Source: Watersipora subatra
Taxonomy: Eukaryota > Bryozoa > Gymnolaemata > Cheilostomatida > Watersiporidae
Assembly: GCF_963576615.1 (NCBI RefSeq)
Contig: NC_088711.1
Span: forward strand, 62,001 to 126,000
DNA length: 64,000 nucleotides
Reading direction: 5' to 3'
The translations under genes and the position numbers were made by a program. Below, piece by piece: positions 55,266 through 64,000 of this stretch (position 1 is the stretch's first letter; each line of letters begins with the position of its first letter). The notes under the pieces were generated by a model. The model had not been told where the DNA came from. It made no database searches and saw only the letters and a program-made list of their open reading frames with translations.

Positions 55266-57878
55266 GGTTTATTGGAAGGCCTTAACTAGTTTTAAAAACT
55301 TTAGAACATCCAAGCCAATGTACATGTATATTTCAAGTTACTCAGCTACCAGCCGTATTAGACCAATGCAGTATTTAGCATTTCCTTGGTTTTAACATTG
55401 AGGTGAATAAAACTGAGTCAAAATGTAAAAACCCTATCTAAGTCCTCGGTTTCAGTTTATTCAGTGGTAGAACTACAGCTGTTGTTTGTATTTTTAAATA
55501 AAAGTACTGACAGTAACTATTTTGGTGAATCCTCATGAATTATATTTTTGGTAGATTTCATAAATCTTGTCAGTCAGTTTGATTTTTAAACCCATCCTAA
55601 ACAGTGTGTACCCATATTTTTCAGCTAGTCATCGCATTGGTTTATTTTGGCAGGCAACATGTGATAAAGCTGCAAGAATTTTATATTGTAAAGGATACCA
55701 GACTCTATGTTCCCTATATCCTAATTTATAAAAATGGCAAGGTGAGTGTACATGAAATTTCATTCATTCTTTTGCAACAAGAAACAAAAAGGTTTCAAAT
55801 AAAGGAGCAATTCAAAACTAGAGGGAAGTATCAGTTAATCAAGTAATTCTCTGAGCCATAGTAAGGAGTCTGGCGCTAGTTCTCGATACAAGTTTAGAAT
55901 TGAGTTTTTAGAAGTTTTAGTTTTTGGAAGTAGTTTTAAAAGTTGAGTTTTAAACATTACACAGCCATAGTACTAGTTTCATTGCCAAACAAGAGGAACT
56001 CTATAGTGAGTCTAATTCATTTAGTCATGTTTCTAATATATCAGCTTTACATTCAATACTGATATTCTGCTGCTTCTGTCTCCCATTCGTAGATAACAAT
56101 ACTGTGCTACAACATAGGCCTATGTATCGATGGGAATGTTAATATGAAAGGTGGAGATGGTGCATACAAAAGGCAATGAACATCAGCAACCTGGATCCTC
56201 GCAGTGCCATTAAAAAAGAGGAACTAGGGTTGAACTTTATGATTTTTCCAAAAACAAAATAAATTTTTTGCAATACTGTAATATTTTTTCATGTAGTTCA
56301 GTTACAAAGTTGTACTGATCGACTGAAATCGCTGTGGCATAAGAATTAAATATTTATTGCTGTCTATGGTGGGTTGACCAAACCTGGCGAGGTAGCATAT
56401 AATGACGGCACCGTTGAAATACGCCATTATGCAACGACCCTACTGTACGCAAGTCATAGCATCGTAATAAAAATATATATTTTTGTCATCAATGAAAATG
56501 GGTTCTTTTTATTTGTCCTGGTTGATTTTTAATACGAATTCTACGTGTGCAGACTAAAAACTGGTTTGTACGGCTTTCATTCGATTATTGTCCTTTTCCC
56601 ATCCATGGTCCGGTAGCACACCCATTCCTACGACCCAGTTGTAGCACGTAGGTCAGTCATGCGCTTCAGCAAAAACTATTTAAAACGTGCAAGCCGTAAT
56701 GCGAGGAATCTCTTAAACGTTCATTAGTAAACACGTTAGGAGAAAGTGGTTAATTTTGTCATGATACACTACACATGCATTTGTCTAAATATAAATTAAA
56801 CCATTATTTTTGGTGGCAACAGTCGAGTCAATGGAATATACGCTTCGGTCTTTTGCTGTGATTTCAACGCGAGATTCTGTTTCGTTGGTAATATTTGGCT
56901 TAATGACCTTAGTAATAATTATGGAAACTACTTCATCAAATATATATATATGTATTGATCATATAACCTGTAGCACCGTGTTCTGTATTGTGTTAGTCTA
57001 TCCAGATCCTTACGCGCACAAGTATATGAATCACTTCCTATTGTATCCGTGATTGGAGCTGCAGACGTTTGGCAGTTTTTACAACTTCGACGAAATTTCC
57101 GGTCAAAGTCAGGGTTTGTAGTTATCGTCATCGCATAAAGACGAACATCTATGGATCCGAACTGGGTAGAACAGAAGAGTATAAACAATCGTGTAAACAT
57201 CGTTTTACACAACGCCTCACCTCCGGTCGCAGTGTTCGTTCAGAAAATTTACATACGCTTGCATTGAGCTGAATTATTTTACAATTTTTGAAGCTTAGAA
57301 CTAGTGCTAAAAAATAAATATTGATTGGAGGACTCTTATATTAATCTAAAATAACAAAGAAGTTTAAATTTTTATAATAATTGAAAAATTAATTATTGTT
57401 CAAAAACCGGATTTTACCAATTATTTGGTACACAATTTTGAAGTTTCTTTTTGAAGTATTTAGAAAAGGAAAACTTCTAATATATGAGAATTGCCAACAG
57501 AGCAAAAACTGGAGAAGTAAAACTGTGATGGTTAAGTAACCCTAGCTACTTTTGGAAGTGAATTTTGGAAGATGAAAGTTAGTGTCTCAGTAATATGTTA
57601 TCAATTGAAGGCGTGGCATTTTCGCAGTCAGGTTCAACCAGCTATGATGTCATTGTCTAAACTTTTATCATCTTAAACTCAGGATCCGAACCGTATTTGT
57701 TTAGTCCGTTTTATGCATAGAATTATTTATGCATAAATTATGGAGATAACTCTATGGTTTTATGTTCGTATAAAACAGAAAACGGCCTACCTGGAGGCGA
57801 AATCTTTTTTCCCAAACCCTCAAACCCAGATACTAACATGTTAGTGGTTTCTCGACGTTTTTTATTGCCGTCGCTCTT
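55266..57878. other. Unassigned region
   Basis: Short frames (55604-55846, 56810-57052, 57069-57272) have no recognised product. No clear repeats. Confidence 0.35.
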
Positions 57879-58549
57879 AGCCTGTCTTGACAAACTGTTG
57901 TTTTTGCGGAGTTGTCACCCGTCCAGCGGGCGAGCAACACAACAGCTTGTCACAAGACGTACTGCACCTGATGCATCAGCTGCACTTATAGGGAGTTGTT
58001 CTCTTCCTTCTATGCGGCTTGGTTGCGATGTTATGTCGGTCGCTCCATTGGTAATCATAACGGTTTTGCGCAAAAATTTATGTAGAAAAAAATATTACAA
58101 CGTTTAACTAGCGACTGGTCTCTGCGGTAAACTTTAGTAGAACTTGGGCAACAACAGCGACTAAACATGTCTTATTTGTGCGCTCAGTCAGTTTAATTTC
58201 TATTTTCTATTTTGTATCAGTCAGTTTTGTTTGTTCTTATGGATTTTATTTTCAATTTATTTTATTCTTAAGTTTTACTAAAGTTTACAACAGAGTTGTA
58301 AACAACCAACAGTCTTTGGTTAAACGTAATCTTATTTTTTTCTACATAAATTTTTGGGCGAAATCAGTTATGATTACCAATGGAGCGACCGATATAACAT
58401 CGCAACTAAGCCGCATAGACGGAAGAAAACAACTCCCTATAAGTGCAGCTGATGCATTAGGTGCAGTACGTCTTGTGACAAGCTGTTGTGTTGCTCGCCC
58501 GCTCGACGGGTGACAACTCCGCAAAAACAACAGTTTGTCAAGACAGGCT
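57879..58549. repeat. Large inverted repeat, arms of about 216 bp
   Basis: Arms 57879-58094 and 58333-58549 are about 90% reverse complements, separated by 238 bases. Both arms read in one frame as fragments such as ISAADAxGAVRLVTSCCVAR. That frame is conserved in both arms, so the unit may derive from a coding transposon. Termini are AGCCTGTCTTGACAAACTG. No target duplication is evident. Confidence 0.75.
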
Positions 58550-59430
58550 ACGTCGCCCTGTGCGTATTGTTAAACATCGACACACAATAAGTTGTCTAAA
58601 CATGTACGTACTTGTACCTGTCTGCAACAACCAACATGTCAACTTGGATTTGTTACCTATAACTTGCTGAGTATTAAGTGTAGTCTATTACTAACTGTTT
58701 TAGCAACTACTTACGAACACACGCGACAATTCTCAAATGAGTTTTGCATTAAATTTATTCTTTTTATGTCTCCATTTAATGACTTTCAATGTATTTGTTG
58801 CAATTTTCTGAACTTTTGCTTTGTAGTCTGTAATTATGACTCGGATTAATATTAGCGCTATTCGAATCATGTGAAGTAGTAGCATTTATTATAGTGCAAA
58901 CGCATATGAACAGAAGCAAAGCCTCAAAAATTATTGATGTCCTGAAGTTAATGCATTCCGATTTATAATAATATTGACCTTATGTTTGTTTAGTTTGGCA
59001 AGCAATAGCGTATGCACGCGATAAAAAAGTAAAAGTATGGAATAACTATGTAAGTCAATGAATATGAAATCAAGTCACTCGTAGTCCAACACAATCTTAT
59101 ATGATATGTATGCTTATGTCATATGTACATGGCATAATTGCAGTGCGTACTTGTTTCATGAGTTTAACTTATAAATATATAAAATACAGCCATTTAAATA
59201 GTCAGTCAATTCTTTATTCTAAACAATCAACAAGAAAGAAAAAATAAAAACTGCCTCTATTTGCAGGCCTGATATTACATATTGCCACATATTGTAATAT
59301 CTTGTAGTATTAAAATATTAGTTATAAATTTTAATATTACATGTAAATATTAAAATTGTAATATGTAAAATAAACATTAACGATCTTACAAAATCAAAAT
59401 GGCTGAGAAGATGGAAGATGCAACTAATTA
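58550..59430. other. Unassigned region
   Basis: A+T-rich with no recognisable genes. ATATTACA-type short repeats occur around 59270-59360. Confidence 0.4.
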
Positions 59431-59487
59431 ATGGGAATTGCTCACTAGGCCTAATAGCAACTCTTCCAGTCGCCTGATATTACAATA

Positions 59488-60042
59488 TCAGATTTCTGAT
59501 ATTGTGGTTTCTGATTTTGTAAGATCATTAATGTTTGTTTTACTGAGTTCTTTAGAGTCAATATTATCAACTTCTACGTTTCTGGATATTATCTTCCTGA
59601 TATCAGCTTTTATCAGTGAGCGGTGAGGAGAAGCGGTAATGATGTGCGGCATATCTAATTTAATCAGACACCGCATTATTTGTAGCCTTTCTCTTGTCAT
59701 AAGAATATTTATCGGAGGTACCCCAATAATAACGCATAATGATTGTAAAGATGGATTTAAATGAGCTCCACGAAGGAGTTTGAGATGAGGATGCAGTGAA
59801 ACTTTTTCAGTCAAGTTCTAAAGAGAACATGCATGTAGAGCCTTGGGAATAATTGCATGAGTGAGGCATTTTTTTGCTGTTTGACAGCTCATTCCTGAAT
59901 ACAGAAACGGCTTTAACGTGTTCATGTTTGTATGCAACGATTTAACGCTGTTGCTAATCTGTTTCTTAAATTTTAGACCCCTTTTTATCCAGATTTCAAG
60001 TACTTTTGTGGAGTCTACAATTTTAATGTTCTCGTTTTCCAT
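59488..60042 (-). pseudogene. Non-LTR retrotransposon RT remnant
   Basis: Two frames in order on the - strand. The first reads STKVLEIWIKRGLKFKKQIS, MNTLKPFLYSGMSCQTAKKC and HAIIPKALHACSLW. The second reads HLKLLRGAHLNPSLQSLCVI and ILMTRERLQIMRCLIKL. The pattern (S-KVL-IWI---L-FK, then N-LKP-L-SG-S---A-K--L---I-PK) is that of the thumb region of LINE-type reverse transcriptases. A frameshift near 59815 joins the two pieces. It is truncated at both ends, and the clade is not determined. Confidence 0.5.
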
Positions 60043-60049
60043 GACTGGG

Positions 60050-60945
60050 GGTATTTAAATCCAAAGTGATTATTGAGAAAAAAATACGCGTGTAAATAAA
60101 TATATTGAGTTTCACACAAAGTTTCACACAAGCAATGACAGACCATTAACAAAGTTCGTGGCAGCATGCTTTCTGGGTCCTGTTTGCAGTATTACAAGAT
60201 TGACTTCCTTGAATAGCTGTCTGGTCTAAAGAACTAAAGAGATCTCTGTTCACCATGCTAGCATATACTGTTTATTCTCCAAAATCTCTGACAGCTCATA
60301 TTAAGTGATTTTTAAGAAAGCCTTGTAACGGTCTTAGATGTCAACAAAGCTTTAGCTCCAATAGTTTGACTTATCCGACACTTTCTTTTGTTCAGTTTAC
60401 TACGATGGGCTAGATACCAAAGCAATTACCTTTTTCGATGCATCTTACTCGTCTGGAATAACAATCTGGTCTGACAAACAACATAACATAACAACATAAC
60501 TGACATAACAACTACTGCTTGACTTTTTTCTGTGATGAACACTCTTGCTTTCACTATCCAAATTCAGACTGCACTGTTCAACACTGACCAGTGGACTTTT
60601 CTCGTTACCACTGCTGTGACTATTATCACTGGTGCTACCATTACCACCACTTACCAATACTACCATCACTACTGCCTAGAGCTTGAAGATTGGGTTAAGA
60701 GGAATCTTCAATTGTGACTGCTGTTTTTATCTTTATCTCGCTCCCACGGGGAGATGCAGATGAACCAGGCATCTTCGGGCAAAACACCTGGGTCATACTT
60801 GACAACAAAAAAGTTGTTAAGCAAACCTGGGTGTTGATATTGGCTCAGACCTACTCAAACTGCCCTCACCTTTGAGACCGGACAAGTTGACTAATTGAAA
60901 TCTTTCGCTGCACTCGTTTCAACTGTGTCAGATATCTCAGCATTT
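60050..60945. other. Unassigned region
   Basis: No gene recognised. Small frames at 60445-60717 overlap each other on opposite strands. Confidence 0.4.
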
Positions 60946-61325
60946 TTCAGCTTAGTGTCTACTGTTTGTAGATAAACTTTGAATCTATTCATGTCAACTT
61001 GTTGACTATTGTTTGTAGCTGAACTCTTCATCTATTTATGTCAATTCACTGACTACTGTTTTAGCTGAGCTCTCAGTCTATTCATGTCAACTTGGTAACT
61101 ACTTTTTGTGGCTGAACTCTCAATCTATTCGTGTCAACAGTGACTGCTCTTTGTAGCTTAATTCTCATTGTATTTATGTCAACTTATTGATTACTGTTTG
61201 TAGTTGAACGCTCAGTCTATTTGTGTCCATTTAGTGACTACTGTTAGTAGCTGAGCTTTCAGTCTATTCATGTCAACTTAGCAACTACTGTTTGTAGCTC
61301 AGCCCTAAGTCTATTTGTGTCCTGT
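60946..61325. repeat. Diverged ~47-bp tandem repeat
   Basis: About eight loose copies of a unit with ACTGTTTGTAGCTGAACTCT, then CTATTCATGTCAACTT. Considerable divergence suggests an older array. Confidence 0.75.
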
Positions 61326-61699
61326 TGGAACTTCCTCTGTGTATCCTTTTTCTCATTTTCAATTCCACAAAACTTAATTTTATGACCGTCTCTGTCCAAC
61401 ATTCTTTCTCCAAAAACAAACTAACTACTGCTATTATATGTTGACCTAACTTCCTTCCGCCATTTCTACTAACTTGCATAACTGCTTCCACTAGCGATCT
61501 CTCTAGCAGACTAGATCTTTTGACAGTGCCCAAATGGTGTCACCTCCTCCTTCCCTTTACCGAACTCTTCATTCACCACTTCTTTTTTTTCTCAAACTAC
61601 TGTCAACTGTGTTATAGTCTCATTCTTTGATTTCACTACCTCTATATGCATTAGCAGGATCAGGACAATCCATCGGCCACAACCTTTTTTCCTTATTAG
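61326..61699. other. Unassigned, pyrimidine-rich
   Basis: CT-rich on the + strand. No gene recognised. Confidence 0.4.
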
Positions 61700-62262
61700 G
61701 CACTTACAGGTCTTGCAACTAATTAAAGTTGAGATGACGGGCACTTGCAGGTCTAGCAGATAGTTTATGCTGATGTGGAAGTAACTCATAGGTCTAGCAG
61801 ATAGTTTACGTTGATGTGGCAGGAACTTACAGGTCTAGCAGATAGTTTACGCTGATGTGGCAGGAACTTACAAGTCTGGCAGATAGTTTACGCTAATGTG
61901 GCATGAACTTACAGGTCTAGCAGATAGTTTACCCTGATGTGGCAGGAACTCACAAGTCTAGCAGATAGTTTACGCTGATGTGGCAGGAACTTACAAGTCT
62001 AGCAGATAGTTTACACTAATGTGGCAGGAACTTACAGGTCTAGCAGATAGTTTACCCTGATGTGGCAGGAACTTACAGGTCTAGCAGATAGTTTACACTG
62101 ATGTGGCAGGAACTTACAGGTCTAGCAGATAGTTTACCCTGATGTGGCAGGAACTTACAGGTCTAGCAGATAGTTTACACTGATGTGGCAGGAACTTACA
62201 GGTCTAGCAGATAGTTTACGCTGATGTGGCAGGCTCTTACAAGTCTAGCTGATAGTTTACCA
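61700..62262. repeat. 41-bp minisatellite
   Basis: About 13 copies of a 41-bp unit (AACTTACAGGTCTAGCAGAT plus 21 bases). Degenerate outlying copies occur at 61700-61760 and again near 62930-63000, so the array was once longer or seeded twice. Confidence 0.9.
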
Positions 62263-63150
62263 TAAGCTACGTAGTGTAGCTCGGCACAGCATTTCCATAT
62301 GACCAAAAGCTGTGTGGTGCATATTTAGGAAGCTTCGTCCAAAACGTTTCTGATTAAGGAGTAGTTAATTGATTGGCCTATCGTACCTGCACATAAAGAA
62401 GAGGAAGCGATCATCTGCCTGCATCACACCAATGGAAAATATGTTTACTGCCCATCCTGAGCTTAGTATCATTCTGCAAAAACTATTTTGTGTCTCAATT
62501 TATTTTTTGTCGCAATGGCCAGTCGTGTCAGACGTATTACAGATACGAAGGTTTCACTAATTGTAGATCATTACACTGGATGATTGTTTTTTGAGCAATA
62601 GTACTACTGGTCATATTTTTATTTTAGCAGTAATACTAATGATGTAAGCTACAATAGTATTAATAATCCATCCGACTTGGAATATATGTGCCCGCATTAG
62701 TAGCAAAAATGGTAGAAAAAGTGCCTGGGCTCAGTCTGCAACTCATTTGTAGTTTTTTTATGGCATCAGCTGATGTAAATTCTGATTAATTTGATATCTT
62801 CTTATTTTTATAGACTGTGATTTGAGAATTATGACATTTTATATGCGCCATTTTCAAATACTAAGTTGTCCCGAATATTTAATAATGTTCCAGTAAGAAA
62901 TTAATGCAGTAGTGAAAAAGTTGCGCTGATATGACATGCACATACAGGTCTTGCAACTGGTTCAAGCTATGATAGCAGGCACTCATAGGTCTTGTTCTAC
63001 AAAAGTATACATTGCACACATGCTCAATGACTACAAAAAGTATGTGAAAAGTTCTGGTCATCGGAGTTGAAAAATAATATTTACACTCCAAAACAGATTT
63101 GTCTCCACTTGCCTATTCTTTCTGTCACCGATCAGTATTAATTTTTTTAG
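62263..63150. other. Unassigned region
   Basis: It contains outlying degenerate copies of the 41-bp unit near 62930-63000. No gene recognised. Confidence 0.4.
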
Positions 63151-63322
63151 CATGGGTGAAAAACTTACTGTACAATGTAATCCTGAAATACCTCCTGAGT
63201 TTCTGGATGAGTGGACACCTCTACCGGCCCCAACTTCTCAGACAGTACACCAAGGCAAAATATCCCTGTTGAGGGAGAGGAGGCATAAACGGCTCCATAG
63301 AGGCGGTGAACATAATAGTTAG
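63151..63322 (+). CDS. Possible terminal exon of an unrecognised gene
   Basis: A good acceptor (AATTTTTTTAG) ends at 63150. An open frame from ATG 63152 gives 56 aa (MGEKLTVQCNPEIPPEFLDE, WTPLPAPTSQ, then a basic LLRERRHKRLHRGGEH) to TAG 63320-63322. The composition is protein-like and less A+T rich than its surroundings. No family recognised. Confidence 0.25.
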
Positions 63323-63729
63323 TAACTAAGGTTTTTTGTTGCAATCATTATTATTATTAATCTTTAGGTGGCGAATTTAAATTTGAGTTATGTTCTTACT
63401 AAATGGCACAAAACCAAGCAGGAACTTATTTAATGATTTAAAATATGTTTGCAAGAGTTACCGCTTTTTGCCTTGCAACTATTTATCATAACTTTGCAAA
63501 TTCATGCCACAAAATATTCCAATAATTCCAATTTGCACCTGAATTCTGGCAATGTCATATTTTCCTTTAAACCTTGTCAATAGCGGGTACGATGAGGACA
63601 GTTAATGCTAGATGTTGGTGCTATAGAGGATTATGGGTATCATATGAATAGTCAGTACCGTGTGAATTGTTACACTAGGAAATAAATTGAAAGGGTAACA
63701 AGTGGAAGGTATTGTTTATAATGCTGAAC

Positions 63730-64000
63730 TGTGCCCTACAAATATGGTTGTTGTAGGTGTAAGGAGACTGATATTGGCGATCCAAAGTGTGCCCTGCAAA
63801 TATGGTTGTTGTAGGTGTAAGGAGACTGATATAGGCGATCCAAAGTGTGCCCTGCAAATATGGTTGTTGTAGGTGTAAGGAGACTGATATAGGCGACCCA
63901 AAGTGTGCCCTGCAAATATGGTTGTTGTAGGTGGGAGGAGATTGATATGGGCGACCCAAAGTGTGCCCTACAAATATGGTTGTTGTAGGTGCAAGGAGAC
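63730..64000. repeat. 58-bp minisatellite running off the window
   Basis: Nearly five copies of a 58-bp unit (with GTGCCCTGCAAATATGGTTG). It continues past the right edge. Open frames on the - strand are artefacts. Confidence 0.92.

Noticed and set aside
57069..57272. Short coding frames around a T-rich region
   Set aside because: No recognisable domain, no splice support and overlap with an antisense frame of similar length.
20641..64000. Idea that minisatellite units are preferentially multiples of three
   Set aside because: Units of 18, 21, 45, 48, 54 and 72 fit, but 16, 17, 41, 41, 46 and 58 do not. The excess is not convincing.

Overview
This is a window of animal nuclear DNA, not a microbial one. 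It is A+T rich, its genes are split by GT-AG introns, and much of it is transposon debris and minisatellites. The two recognisable host genes are metazoan orthologues. Marine-invertebrate, perhaps lophotrochozoan, origin is my guess from the transposon mix; no sequence here proves the phylum.

Region 1 (1 to about 5.5 kb, + strand) is the 3' part of a Ty3/gypsy-type LTR retrotransposon. It has the end of gag with two CCHC knuckles, an in-frame UGA followed by CUA, then protease, reverse transcriptase, RNase H and integrase. A one-base frame break interrupts the RT. A third ORF lies in the env position. It carries an N-terminal domain resembling SGNH hydrolases and a long Arg/Glu-rich tail. A purine tract and probable 3' LTR follow.

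Region 2 (5.5 to 10.8 kb) holds a 0.73-kb foldback transposon with a perfect 8-bp target duplication, a 21-bp minisatellite, and otherwise unrecognised sequence.

Region 3 (10.85 to about 14.4 kb, + strand) is POLE3, the histone-fold subunit of DNA polymerase epsilon and CHRAC. Three exons are visible, and intron 2 is filled by pogo-like elements.

Region 4 (15.7 to about 49.6 kb, - strand) is one long gene for an ER-anchored oxysterol-binding-protein-related protein of the ORP5/ORP8 class, a lipid exchanger at ER-plasma membrane contacts. I could place 13 exons with consistent splice phases plus a possible 22-nt upstream exon. They encode an N-terminal linker, a basic segment, the PH domain, an acidic linker, the ORD with its EQ(I)SHHPP signature, and a C-terminal membrane anchor. 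POLE3 and this gene converge tail to tail. The ORP introns hold many minisatellites, nested MITEs and tRNA-derived SINE heads. The most striking array is about 51 tandem copies of a 46-bp unit. Each copy carries the 3' splice site and the first codons of the adjacent ORP exon.

Region 5 (50 to 64 kb) is mostly mobile-element remains: a decayed hAT transposon (51.4 to 54.1 kb), a TTAA-flanked inverted-repeat element, another large inverted repeat, a non-LTR RT remnant, and three more minisatellites. I see no confident host gene there.
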